Shown piece by piece: positions 35,620 to 44,930 of a stretch of DNA of 49,512 bases. The DNA is from Planctomycetota bacterium (lineage in GTDB: Bacteria > Planctomycetota > Phycisphaerae > WQYP01), in contig JAJZNX010000088.1 of NCBI GenBank assembly GCA_021852275.1, positions 1-49,512 on the forward strand, in the 5' to 3' direction. Below the pieces are notes generated by a model. That model was not told the origin of the DNA. It was given only the letters and a program-made list of their open reading frames with translations, and made no database searches. Each line of letters begins with the position of its first letter. Position 1 is the first letter of the stretch. The translations under genes and the position numbers were made by a program.

Positions 35620-36639
35620 TTATAGTTGACCATAGCGCGGCCGGGGCCTGGGTACGCGGGGTCCGCGCGCCGGTTCATGCCAACCGCGTTTGGGGCGTAA
35701 TACCGCACGCACCATGGCTCCTGGCTTGACTTTGCGTACAGGTGGTTGCCAGAGTTCGGCGGTGTTGATTGGCTCATTGGCGGGGGCCTCGACGGTGGTA
35801 CCTTCCTTAGCCAGGCGCTTGCGCTCTTTCTCCATTTCTTTTTCTTCGTACCATGCCTGCGTGGCCGCCTGTTTGGATTCGTGAAATTCCGGCGAACTGG
35901 CCTTAAATAGCCACTGTACTTCCCAGGCTTCCAGCGGTCGGCACTGTCCGGGGGCCAGGCCCTTGAGGGTTATTTTTTCGGCAATCGCCACGCGCAGAAT
36001 GTCGCGCACTTTGTGGCCGGCCTTGGCCAGAACCCGTCCCACCTCCTGATTTTTTGCTTCGATGAGTTTGACTTCCAGCAGCGTATAGCGCCGTTCCCGG
36101 GCCAGCACGCGTACGGACAGCCCCCCGGTGCGAATAGGTTTGTTAGCGCCATCGGCAGGGCCAAGCCACGCCCCCTTTTTAATACTTTCCACCGCGGGTG
36201 ATGCCATACGGCCATCGACCTGAACAATATAAGTTTTCTCAACTCCGTATCGCGGATGAGTCAACCGGTGGGCCAATTCACCATCATTGGTCATCAGAAT
36301 CAGCCCCCGGGCATCCATGTCCAGTCGCCCCACGGAAAACAATCGCTGGGGTAGTTTGGGCATGAGTTCGTATACCGTCTTGCGGCCCGCGGGATCTTTG
36401 GTGGTAACCAGAATTCCTTTGGGTTTGTTGAGGATGTAATACACCTGTGGTTCAGGGGTAAGCACCGCAAGCAGACGTTCATCCACGGTAATTTTGTCAG
36501 CTTCCGGATCAATAAGAACCGGAAGTTTGGTGCGTACCTCGTCATTGACCCGCACTTTTCCGGCCAGGATCATCTCTTCGCATACGCGGCGAGATCCAAC
36601 GCCGCAATCCGCCATAAACTTTTGTAATCTGATTTTCAT
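35620..36639 (-). CDS. rluB: RluB/RsuA-family 23S rRNA pseudouridine synthase
   Basis: A 339-residue pseudouridine synthase. It has an N-terminal S4 RNA-binding domain (1-~55; MKIRLQKFMADCGVGSRR) and a catalytic core with GRLDMDARGL (104-113) holding the catalytic Asp107, plus LTHPRYGVEKTY. The basic Arg/Pro-rich C-terminal tail is typical of large-subunit (RluB-like) members, so a target in 23S rRNA is inferred; RsuA or RluE specificity cannot be excluded. GGAG nine bases upstream of 36639 sets the start. It sits 37 bp after manA and 17 bp before metH, so the three are probably one transcript despite their unrelated functions. Confidence 0.88.
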   Translation of the reverse strand: MKIRLQKFMADCGVGSRRVCEEMILAGKVRVNDEVRTKLPVLIDPEADKITVDERLLAVLTPEPQVYYILNKPKGILVTTKDPAGRKTVYELMPKLPQRLFSVGRLDMDARGLILMTNDGELAHRLTHPRYGVEKTYIVQVDGRMASPAVESIKKGAWLGPADGANKPIRTGGLSVRVLARERRYTLLEVKLIEAKNQEVGRVLAKAGHKVRDILRVAIAEKITLKGLAPGQCRPLEAWEVQWLFKASSPEFHESKQAATQAWYEEKEMEKERKRLAKEGTTVEAPANEPINTAELWQPPVRKVKPGAMVRAVLRPKRGWHEPARGPRVPRPRPRYGQL

Positions 36640-36676
36640 AATCTACTTCTCCATAACACGCCGTGTCGGCGCTTAT

Positions 36677-37720
36677 TCAGACGGCTTCGGGTAACTTGAC
36701 CTCCAACCGCACACAATCACTGACCGCACATACCCGGGCATCTTCGAGTCCCGCGGGCAAAAACACAACATCACCACGAGTAAAGGCCGTGGGGCCGATG
36801 CCACGGGCTTGAATCAAGCCTTGACCGGACACAATAATCCAAACTCCCGCACGTCCGGATTCCAGGGTCTGAACACCACCGCTCCAATGAATGCGCGATA
36901 TCTCAAAGTGCGCACACTTAACCAGTGTATCCGCTGAACCACCTTGAGGGCAAATCTGCTGCACACGAACAGCGGCGTCCGGGGAAGGGGCGGCATAGTC
37001 GATGGCCTCCAACGCAGCCTCTATGTGCAGTGCCCGAGGCTTGCCGCCAGGTCCCAGACGGTGCCAGTCAAAGAGGCGAAAGGTTGTGTCGCTGGGGGTT
37101 TGTACCTCCGCCACCAGCATCCCTGCTCCAAGGGCGTGGACCGTACCCGACGGCAGGTAATGAAAATCTCCGGCCCGAACACTCACCGAATTCAGCACCG
37201 ATTCCACCTGGCCCTGTTCCACTGCACGACGCAGCGCTTCCTGGTTGACTCCGGGTTTGAGTCCCTTGAAAATTCTGGCCCCCGGTTCGGCATCCAGTAC
37301 GTACCAAGCCTCACTTTTCACATGCGTGCCGGGATGGTTGCGGCAATAGGTTTCATCCGGATGGACCTGTATGGAAAGATCCGCACGGGCATCGAGAAAT
37401 TTCACCAGTAACGGCACATGGCCACCGGTTCCCAGTCGCATCCGTCCCACCAGTTGCGCGGCGCATTCATGGAGAACCTGGCCGATCGTTCGGCCGGTCC
37501 ACGGGCCATTGGCCAGACGGCTGCTAAGGCTGCCATCGGGATTGGCACCGCGTGAATCGGACTGGACGGAACCTGGTGCCAGATCCGCAAATTCCCAGGA
37601 TTCGCCCACACTGTGCGTGCGCAACTCGCCCGGCACCGGCCGGCCCAGCGTCTGATAAAGATTTTTCCCGCCCCATATTCGCTCTTGGAATACAGGAACA
37701 AATTTCAGCGGGTATATCAC
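36677..37720 (-). CDS. manA: Class I mannose-6-phosphate isomerase
   Basis: A zinc enzyme interconverting mannose-6-phosphate and fructose-6-phosphate, feeding GDP-mannose and polysaccharide synthesis. The 347 residues contain the N-terminal ERIWGG, the zinc ligands Gln118 and His120 in QVHPDE and Glu137 in KSEAWYVLD, and His195 in LPSGTVHALGAG. Two consecutive GTG codons (37723, 37720) are the possible starts; AGGAG lies six bases before the second, which is used here. It is the first gene of the minus-strand manA-rluB-metH run. On that strand a perfect TATAAT (37794-37789) lies about 70 bases upstream, inside the promoter of the divergent regulator. Confidence 0.9.
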   Translation of the reverse strand: MIYPLKFVPVFQERIWGGKNLYQTLGRPVPGELRTHSVGESWEFADLAPGSVQSDSRGANPDGSLSSRLANGPWTGRTIGQVLHECAAQLVGRMRLGTGGHVPLLVKFLDARADLSIQVHPDETYCRNHPGTHVKSEAWYVLDAEPGARIFKGLKPGVNQEALRRAVEQGQVESVLNSVSVRAGDFHYLPSGTVHALGAGMLVAEVQTPSDTTFRLFDWHRLGPGGKPRALHIEAALEAIDYAAPSPDAAVRVQQICPQGGSADTLVKCAHFEISRIHWSGGVQTLESGRAGVWIIVSGQGLIQARGIGPTAFTRGDVVFLPAGLEDARVCAVSDCVRLEVKLPEAV

Positions 37721-37761
37721 CACAGACTCCTGACGGCAGGTTTAATTTTAGGTGCGCCGGC

Positions 37762-37796
37762 TTGCCAGTCCGACCCCTTTACTATATCATTATATC
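37762..37796 (+). promoter_or_regulatory. Promoter with TATATC direct repeats for the SahR-like regulator gene
   Basis: TTGCCA (37762-37767) and TATCAT (37785-37790) are separated by 17 bp, a good sigma70-type arrangement. The -10 region is overlapped by two TATATC direct repeats (37783-37788 and 37791-37796, 8-bp period). Transcription would begin within a few bases of the ATG at 37800, giving a nearly leaderless mRNA. On the opposite strand the same DNA contains TATAAT (37794-37789), facing manA-rluB-metH. The repeats are a plausible regulator binding site that would block both promoters. Confidence 0.5.
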
Positions 37797-37799
37797 CGG

Positions 37800-38873
37800 A
37801 TGAACGGATTATTGCCACAGAAAGCTCCTTCCAGTTACATGCCGGCTGCGACGCAGTGGGTCGAAATGCTTCGCGCGCTTGCTGATCCGATGCGGGTGCG
37901 CATTGTGCATCTGCTGGAGGAAGCCGCCGCTCCGGGCTTGCGCGTCGGAGAACTCTCCGAAGCCTTGAAACTGCCCCAATCCACCATTTCTCGTCATGTA
38001 AAAACTCTCATTGATGCCAATATTGCTGAGGTCCGCCGCGACGGCACCTCCATGTTTTATCGGCTTAGTGCTGCGACCAGCCACAGTGCATTGGGCCAAC
38101 TTCGGCAGCTCACCCGGCACATTCTCGGCGGAGATTCACAAATTGTAACCGATTCCAGGCGACTGGCAGAAGTATTGCGGCGGCGGGATGAACATCATGG
38201 CTTTTTCTCCAGCGCCAATGCCCCCGAATGGGATGTCATCCGCAGTCGGTGTTTCGGAGACCGCTTTCATCTCGAGGCCATGCTGGCCCTGCTCAACCCT
38301 CAATGGACTGTGGGTGATTTAGGCACGGGAACCGGGGCCATGCTTCCGTTTTTGGCACCGCATGTTAGCTCTGTTATCGCAGTCGATGCGTCGTCGGCCA
38401 TGCTCAAGGCCGCCGGCGTTCGGGTAAAAACGCAGAATCTGGCCAATGTAGAATTGCGCCACGGTCGGCTGGAGAATTTGCCCCTTGCCGATGCCGGTCT
38501 GGATGTGGCTCTGGTTGCGTTGGTGCTGCACCATGTTGCTGATCTGGGTTTGGCCCTGAGGGAGATTTATCGCGTGCTCAAACCCGATGGCGTGCTGGTA
38601 CTGGTGGACCTTCTTCCGCATCAGGTGGAAATGTTTCGCGATAAAATGGGGCATCGCTGGATGGGCTTTGCTCCTGAAGCCCTGACTCCACTGCTCGAAG
38701 AGGCCGGCTTTGTAAAAAGCCGCTGGTATATGCTGCCGGCGCAAAAGTCCCGCACAGTGGATCTTCCGGCACCAGTACCTGATTTGTTTGTCATGCGGGC
38801 GCAGCGCCCTTTGGAATTGATCGCCGCGGTCGGTCGGGCAAAGTCGCCCGCGCGGGTTGCGGTAAAGTTTTAA
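37800..38873 (+). CDS. ArsR-family regulator fused to a SAM-methyltransferase-like domain (SahR-like)
   Basis: A 357-residue two-domain protein. Residues ~17-95 are an ArsR-type winged helix (LRALADPMRVRIVHLLEE; recognition helix LPQSTISRHVKTLI, 58-71). No metal-binding cysteine pair is seen in the ArsR helix, arguing against metal sensing. Residues ~150-330 are a class I methyltransferase fold with motif I GDLGTGTGA (172-180), acidic VDAS (195-198) and LHHVADL. This architecture matches SahR, an SAH-responsive ArsR repressor of methionine-cycle genes described in Proteobacteria. Its position 15 bp before ahcY and opposite metH supports the same role here, with the methyltransferase domain as SAH/SAM sensor. 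A true methyltransferase remains possible. There is no Shine-Dalgarno before the ATG. Confidence 0.85.
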   Translation: MNGLLPQKAPSSYMPAATQWVEMLRALADPMRVRIVHLLEEAAAPGLRVGELSEALKLPQSTISRHVKTLIDANIAEVRRDGTSMFYRLSAATSHSALGQLRQLTRHILGGDSQIVTDSRRLAEVLRRRDEHHGFFSSANAPEWDVIRSRCFGDRFHLEAMLALLNPQWTVGDLGTGTGAMLPFLAPHVSSVIAVDASSAMLKAAGVRVKTQNLANVELRHGRLENLPLADAGLDVALVALVLHHVADLGLALREIYRVLKPDGVLVLVDLLPHQVEMFRDKMGHRWMGFAPEALTPLLEEAGFVKSRWYMLPAQKSRTVDLPAPVPDLFVMRAQRPLELIAAVGRAKSPARVAVKF

Positions 38874-40154
<1,281 letters not shown>

Positions 40155-40174
40155 CTGTTTTTGGAGCGGCTTTT

Positions 40175-41671
40175 ATGCGAATTATTTACATAGACATTGA
40201 TTCGCAGCGACCGGATCATTTCGGCTGTTACGGCTACCATCGAAATACCACTCCGTTTATTGATGCACTGGCCCGCGAAGGCGTACGTTTTGATAAAGTA
40301 TACGCCGCCGATGCTCCTTGTTTGCCGAGTCGTACTGGTTTTTATTCAGGACGTTTTGGAATTCAGACGGGTGTGGTGGGCCATGGCGGAACCACAGCCC
40401 AACCCAGAATCCAGCCACACCGTGGCTTCCGTGATCTCTTTGACGAGCAGGGCCTCGCTCGTCAACTTCAGGAAGCAGGCATACATACGACTATGATAAG
40501 TCCGTTCGGCCAGCGCCATGCGGCGCATTGGTTTTACGCCGGGTTTAACGAGATTCACAATACCGGTTTTGGCGGCATGGAGTCCGCCGAGCAGGTGATG
40601 CCGGTGGTCAATCGGTGGCTTTCGGATCATGCGGCCCAGGACAACTGGTACTTGCACATCAATTTTTGGGATCCACACACACCGTACCGGGTGCCGCTGG
40701 AATACGGCGAACCTTTCGCCAACGAACCACTACCCACATGGCTGGATGATGCTGCGTTGATCCGCCGCCATAACCAGATGACCGGCCCGCACAGTTCCAT
40801 GGATATCAATATGTATGACGATGGCGAATCGCCACGCTTTCCGCGGCAGCCGGGGAAAGTGACGAATCTGCAGGAGATGCGCAAATTCATCAATGGCTAC
40901 GATACCGGTGTTCGGTATGTGGATGAACAGGTGGGACGAATTGTGGCGTTTCTAAAGTCGGCAGGAATTTATGACCAAACCGCGATTATTATTTCCGCGG
41001 ATCATGGGGAAAACCTGGGAGAACTGGGCATTTATGCCGAACATGGCACCGCCGATGAAGGCACGTGTCATATTCCGCTGATTATTAAATGGCCCGGCGG
41101 CAAGGCGGACATGGTCGAAGGCGGTTTGCACTACCAGCTCGACCTGGCCCCGACGCTGATGGAATTGCTGGGGCGCCAGGCATGTCCGATATGGGATGGC
41201 CAGAGTTTTGCCCAGGCGATTACGCATGGTCAGCCAGCCGGCCGTGAGGCACTGGTGATAAGCCAGTGTGCCCACGTGTGCCAGCGCAGCGTGCGCTGGG
41301 ATGACTGGCTTTATATGCGCACGTACCATGATGGATTTCACCTTTTTGATCAGGAAATGCTCTTCAATATGCAAACCGATCCGCATGAGCAACACAATCT
41401 GGCGGCGACCAATCCGGAACTGTGCCGACAGGCTGCGTGGCGCTTGATGCAGTGGCACGACGGACAGATGCAGCGGCTCGCTGAGTTTGGAGGCGATGTG
41501 GTGGATCCGCTTTGGACGGTCATCCGCGAAGGCGGCCCGATGCATGCCAATGCCGGGCCAGGCTCTCCATTGCCGGAGTATCTCAAGAGGCTGCAAGCGA
41601 CCGGACGAGGGGACGGAGCAGCGCAATTGCGCATCAAATACCGCCGTTTTCTGGATGGAGCCAAGCCATAA
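40175..41671 (+). CDS. Cys-type sulfatase (S1 family), no signal peptide
   Basis: A 498-residue alkaline-phosphatase-superfamily hydrolase. Cys49 in CLPSR with downstream TGFYSG is the C-x-P-S-R site that is converted to formylglycine. Metal ligands include the N-terminal DIDSQRPDH region and ISADHGENLG. No export signal is present: the protein begins directly with the first beta strand (MRIIYIDID), so it is probably cytoplasmic and acts on an imported sulfated sugar or another sulfate/phosphonate ester. GGAG eight bases before the ATG and a 20-bp gap after ahcY suggest co-transcription, although the link to SAM recycling is obscure. It converges with the oxidoreductase gene 21 bp away. No anaerobic or FGE-type maturase gene is in the window. 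Confidence 0.9.
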   Translation: MRIIYIDIDSQRPDHFGCYGYHRNTTPFIDALAREGVRFDKVYAADAPCLPSRTGFYSGRFGIQTGVVGHGGTTAQPRIQPHRGFRDLFDEQGLARQLQEAGIHTTMISPFGQRHAAHWFYAGFNEIHNTGFGGMESAEQVMPVVNRWLSDHAAQDNWYLHINFWDPHTPYRVPLEYGEPFANEPLPTWLDDAALIRRHNQMTGPHSSMDINMYDDGESPRFPRQPGKVTNLQEMRKFINGYDTGVRYVDEQVGRIVAFLKSAGIYDQTAIIISADHGENLGELGIYAEHGTADEGTCHIPLIIKWPGGKADMVEGGLHYQLDLAPTLMELLGRQACPIWDGQSFAQAITHGQPAGREALVISQCAHVCQRSVRWDDWLYMRTYHDGFHLFDQEMLFNMQTDPHEQHNLAATNPELCRQAAWRLMQWHDGQMQRLAEFGGDVVDPLWTVIREGGPMHANAGPGSPLPEYLKRLQATGRGDGAAQLRIKYRRFLDGAKP

Positions 41672-41692
41672 GCCGGGCCGTCCATCATCATC

Positions 41693-42634
41693 TCATCCAA
41701 CAGTCAATACAATTTTGCCAAAGCCACCGCCGGCTTCCAACTGCCGATGCGCATCGGCGGCCTGTTCCAGAGGAAGCACTCGGCTGATCACCGGTTTGAT
41801 TTGTCCGCGCTCCACGAGATTGGAAAGTGCATCGAGAGTGCGGCGACTGCGTTGTAAAAATAAGTAATGAAGGGAGACGTTGCGCCGGTAACCGACGCTT
41901 AAATCACCGGACGGATTTACAATGGTGATGATGCGCCCGAAGGGTCGTACAATGGGCAGGGACCGAACGACTAGATCGCCGCCAAAGCAATCATAAACCA
42001 TATCTACTCCCCGGCCGTGGGTTTGTTCCCGTATGATCTGGGCAAAGTCTTCGGTGCTGCGGTCGATGACATAATCAGCACCCAGAGATCGCACCAAACC
42101 CGCGTTGGCGGCGGAACAGGTGGCGAAGACATAGGCTCCGGCGGTATGGGCCAACTGCACTGCCAGCGATCCGACGCCGCCGGATGCACCGTGAATCAGC
42201 ACCGTGTCGCCCAGGCGAACCTGCCCGCGTTCCACAATGCCGTCCCAGGCCATTTGTCCGGCCAGTGGCAGGGCGGCTGCGTCAATAAATGAAAGCTTGA
42301 GCGGTTTGGGCGCAGCCAAAGAAGCCTGTACCAGGTGATATTGCGCATAGCCGCCCGGGCCGGAGAAGTCGGGCGAATAATAGACGGCGTCTCCCACTGC
42401 AAAATCAGTGACGTCCGGCCCCATTTGTTCGATAATTCCAGAAACGTCAAAACCGAGAATGCTTGCCGGGCCGAAACCAAAGGCTCCGGTTTTACGGAGT
42501 TTACAATCAATGGGATTAACGGCCGCAGCTTGCACCTTCACCAATAACCGCCCCATCCCGATGACCGGCACAGGCACCTCCCGCAGGGTTAATACTTCCG
42601 GTCCGCCATTGGCTGTGATCATCATCGCTTTCAT
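41693..42634 (-). CDS. Zinc-independent MDR-family NADPH:quinone oxidoreductase-like enzyme
   Basis: A 313-residue medium-chain dehydrogenase/reductase. An N-terminal GroES-like domain contains AAAVNPIDCKLRKTG and GFDVSGIIEQ. A Rossmann domain carries HGASGGVGSLAVQLA (about 148-162), the AxxGxxG-equivalent for NADPH. The catalytic and structural zinc cysteines of alcohol dehydrogenases are missing, as in quinone oxidoreductases (QOR) and enoyl reductases. The actual substrate is unknown. AGG five bases before 42634 supports this start over a GTG two codons upstream. It is divergent from the CbiX-like gene (126-bp gap) and converges with the sulfatase. Confidence 0.88.
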   Translation of the reverse strand: MKAMMITANGGPEVLTLREVPVPVIGMGRLLVKVQAAAVNPIDCKLRKTGAFGFGPASILGFDVSGIIEQMGPDVTDFAVGDAVYYSPDFSGPGGYAQYHLVQASLAAPKPLKLSFIDAAALPLAGQMAWDGIVERGQVRLGDTVLIHGASGGVGSLAVQLAHTAGAYVFATCSAANAGLVRSLGADYVIDRSTEDFAQIIREQTHGRGVDMVYDCFGGDLVVRSLPIVRPFGRIITIVNPSGDLSVGYRRNVSLHYLFLQRSRRTLDALSNLVERGQIKPVISRVLPLEQAADAHRQLEAGGGFGKIVLTVG

Positions 42635-42760
42635 AGGCACCTGCTTTTCATTTCCAGATCCAACTTTCGTTGTGGCTGCAAAACCTGATTTTTGCCTTCC
42701 GCCTTGCTAAAATAAAAGATGTACAATGTGTGCATGAAAAATACAAGCAGGGGCCGATAA

Positions 42761-43222
42761 ATGATGATTGATCCTTCGACAAGTCCGACGGGCGTTATTA
42801 TCGTCGATCATGGCAGCCGATTTCCTGCAGCCAATGATATGCTCTTGGAAGTGGTGGCGGTATTCAAAAGCGTTTCCGGTTATAAAATTGTGCAGGCCGC
42901 ACACATGGAAATTGCTGAACCGAGCATCGCCAGGGCTTTTGCCGCCTGCGTCCGCCAGGGTGCCAAGGCCGTGCTTGTGCATCCTTATTTTCTCTCTCCC
43001 GGGCGGCACAGCACAACGGATATTCCACGACTGGTGGCTGAAGCTGCTCAGGATCACCCCGGTATTGTTTATCATGTTACCCAACCGCTGGGGGTTCATG
43101 AAGCTATCGCCAAGGTGATTATGGAGCGCCTTACAGATTGCTTCAACCAGCAGTACGCATGTGAGGCCTGTGCTAATCGCAACTGCACGCCAAGTGCGAA
43201 TGCAAGTTTCACAAATTCTTAA
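42761..43222 (+). CDS. cbiX: CbiX-type sirohydrochlorin cobalto/ferrochelatase-like protein with Cys tail
   Basis: A 153-residue single-domain chelatase of the CbiX(S)/SirB type, which inserts cobalt or iron into sirohydrochlorin. Metal-site residues visible are His17 in VDHGSR, His74 in VHPYFLSPG and His83 in GRHS, followed by the family motif TTDIPRLV. HMEIAEPSI is also characteristic. The C-terminus adds a cysteine cluster C134-x2-C137-x4-C142 (CEACANRNC), which could bind a metal or Fe-S cluster. AGGGG eight bases upstream marks the start. No other cobalamin genes are present, but the cobalamin user metH is about 7 kb away. Transcription probably ends at the strong hairpin at 43318. Confidence 0.85.
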   Translation: MMIDPSTSPTGVIIVDHGSRFPAANDMLLEVVAVFKSVSGYKIVQAAHMEIAEPSIARAFAACVRQGAKAVLVHPYFLSPGRHSTTDIPRLVAEAAQDHPGIVYHVTQPLGVHEAIAKVIMERLTDCFNQQYACEACANRNCTPSANASFTNS

Positions 43223-43317
43223 CTTTATGCCGATTAAAAACTTACACAAACGAGGGATGATGTTCCTCAAGGGCGATGAAGATTGCCTTTGGACCAACTC
43301 CTTTTCCGCCCCCGCTT

Positions 43318-43355
43318 AAGCCCCGCACGGCACTCCGTTGCGGGGCTTCCCTTTT
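43318..43355 (+). terminator. Strong intrinsic terminator after the CbiX-like gene
   Basis: Perfect 10-bp arms AAGCCCCGCA (43318-43327) and TGCGGGGCTT (43339-43348) with an 11-base loop, followed by CCCTTTT. It lies 96 bases after the CbiX stop and before the promoter of the rhomboid gene, so it separates the two transcripts. It is the clearest intrinsic terminator in the window. Confidence 0.8.
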
Positions 43356-43363
43356 ATCCGTAT

Positions 43364-43392
43364 TTGACCTGACGGGCATTATCGCAAATAAT
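43364..43392 (+). promoter_or_regulatory. Sigma70-type promoter for the rhomboid gene
   Basis: TTGACC (43364-43369) and AATAAT (43387-43392) with an exact 17-bp spacer, each matching the consensus in five of six positions. It lies just after the intrinsic terminator and about 57 bases before the rhomboid start, leaving a ~50-base leader. Confidence 0.6.
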
Positions 43393-43448
43393 GAGCATCT
43401 TGTGCCCTTTACGGCGGGCTTATCGTGGTTTAGTGCGGGTATGCGTGT

Positions 43449-44660
43449 ATGTTTCCAATCGGTACGGATTCACCTCAGAGGCGCACACCGTGGATGAATT
43501 ACGCCATTATTGCCGCATGTACGGTGGTTTATTTTATGAGCCACCGGTCCAATACCCCCGTCGATCCGGCGGGGCTGGGCAAAGCCTGGCAAGGCCTGAT
43601 GCTGACGCCCACGCATCTGCAGTTGTATCAGTTCATCACATACCAGTTCCTCCATGCTCATCTGATCCGCCATCTGCTGGGCAATATGATCTTCTTATGG
43701 GCTTTCGGCAATACACTCAACGATAAATTGGGACATCTGCCCTATCTGCTTTTTTATATTGCGGGCGGAGTTATGGCCGGTTGCGGCCAGGCCCTCACGT
43801 CGAGTGCGCCAACCTTGGGCGCGTCGGGTTCCATTGCCGCTGTGGTAGGCCTGTTTTTGGTGCTATTACCCTTGACCAACATCCGGGTCTGGTTCTTATT
43901 TGGAATATTCGAAATTCCCAGTATCTGGTTTATCGCCTTCCAAATCGTATTTTTTGATGTACTCGGAGAGGTTCTCCACACCAGCGACGGTGTCGCCCAT
44001 TTTGCCCACCTGACCGGTTATCTGACAGGCATCGTCGTTGGGCTTATTGTGCTCTGGGCAAACCTGGTACCACGCGACCATTATGACCTGTTGGCTCTGT
44101 TGAATCGCTGGCGGCGGCGGCGGCAATACCAAAGCCTGGTGGCAGGTGGCTATAATCCATTCACGCACGGTAAAGGTTCTGTGACGATAACTCCGCCCGT
44201 GCAAGTCGCGGCGACTGGCGAAAAAGTGCCGGCCGCGGCATCAGATCCGCATGTTGCCAGCCTGCGAGAAACGGTGCTGAATCTTCGTCGCGATCATCAA
44301 CTGACTCAGGCGGCTGGCACATTTCTGGAATTGCGCCGTCTGGATCCCGCGCAAGTGTTGCCCGAGGATGTGCAACTCGATATTGGCAATCAATTGATGT
44401 CGGAGGGGCGGTACCCGGCGGCGGCCACAACATACGAAGATTACCTTCGCGTATATCCACGCGGCAGTCAGGTGGACCAGGTGCAGTTAATACTGGGGCT
44501 GATTTACGCTCGTTACGAAGCTAAACCACAACGCGCCATCGAATTATTCCAAAAGTCGCTGAGCCAATTGCATAATCCAAGCCAACGTGCTTTGGCGGAA
44601 AGTGAACTGGCCAATCTGCGGGCTGCAGGCTATCCCATTGAACCGCTTCCGCCGACATAG
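43449..44660 (+). CDS. Rhomboid intramembrane serine protease with C-terminal TPR extension
   Basis: A 403-residue protein. Residues ~15-205 form the six-helix rhomboid core: FLHAHLIRHLLGNMIFLW (helix 2 region), catalytic Ser126 in GASGSI and catalytic His187 in HFAHLTG. After a basic linker (RWRRRRQYQ), residues ~255-400 are soluble and TPR-like (RRDHQLTQAAGTFLELRR, YPAAATTYEDYLRVYP, LILGLIYARYEAKPQRAIELF). Rhomboids cleave membrane proteins within or near their transmembrane helix. The TPR tail probably recruits a partner or substrate on the cytoplasmic side. Ribosome binding is weak at the chosen ATG. It is preceded by its own promoter and terminator, so it is probably monocistronic. Confidence 0.9.
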   Translation: MFPIGTDSPQRRTPWMNYAIIAACTVVYFMSHRSNTPVDPAGLGKAWQGLMLTPTHLQLYQFITYQFLHAHLIRHLLGNMIFLWAFGNTLNDKLGHLPYLLFYIAGGVMAGCGQALTSSAPTLGASGSIAAVVGLFLVLLPLTNIRVWFLFGIFEIPSIWFIAFQIVFFDVLGEVLHTSDGVAHFAHLTGYLTGIVVGLIVLWANLVPRDHYDLLALLNRWRRRRQYQSLVAGGYNPFTHGKGSVTITPPVQVAATGEKVPAAASDPHVASLRETVLNLRRDHQLTQAAGTFLELRRLDPAQVLPEDVQLDIGNQLMSEGRYPAAATTYEDYLRVYPRGSQVDQVQLILGLIYARYEAKPQRAIELFQKSLSQLHNPSQRALAESELANLRAAGYPIEPLPPT

Positions 44661-44665
44661 CCCTA

Positions 44666-44712
44666 ACCTGCATAGAACAGGACGAGACTGCCTGCAGGTC
44701 GGCGGTATTTTT
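44666..44712 (+). terminator. Inverted repeat plus T-run after the rhomboid gene (possible terminator)
   Basis: ACCTGCA (44666-44672) and TGCAGGT (44693-44699) pair around a 20-base loop, with TATTTTT starting about 8 bases later. The long loop and displaced T-run make it a weak candidate. A second hairpin (AATGACCG 44754-44761 / CGGTCATT 44777-44784) follows in the 270-bp convergent gap 44661-44930, which otherwise holds no visible gene. Confidence 0.35.
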
Positions 44713-44930
44713 CAGGTATTTTCCACGCCCGATTTGCTTTGCCGCTGGCTTGGAATGACCGCTGCCGTAAAGGGGCCGGTCATTGACGCGGCGGCGCTGC
44801 CAAGAGGGATAAGCAGATCTCTTCACACTGGAATAAAAACTCCAGCCACCAATACGATCATATCAAAAACATTTCCCGCTGCCGACCTAAGATCGAATCG
44901 CCGATGGTGGCCAGATTCGCATAATCCGTG

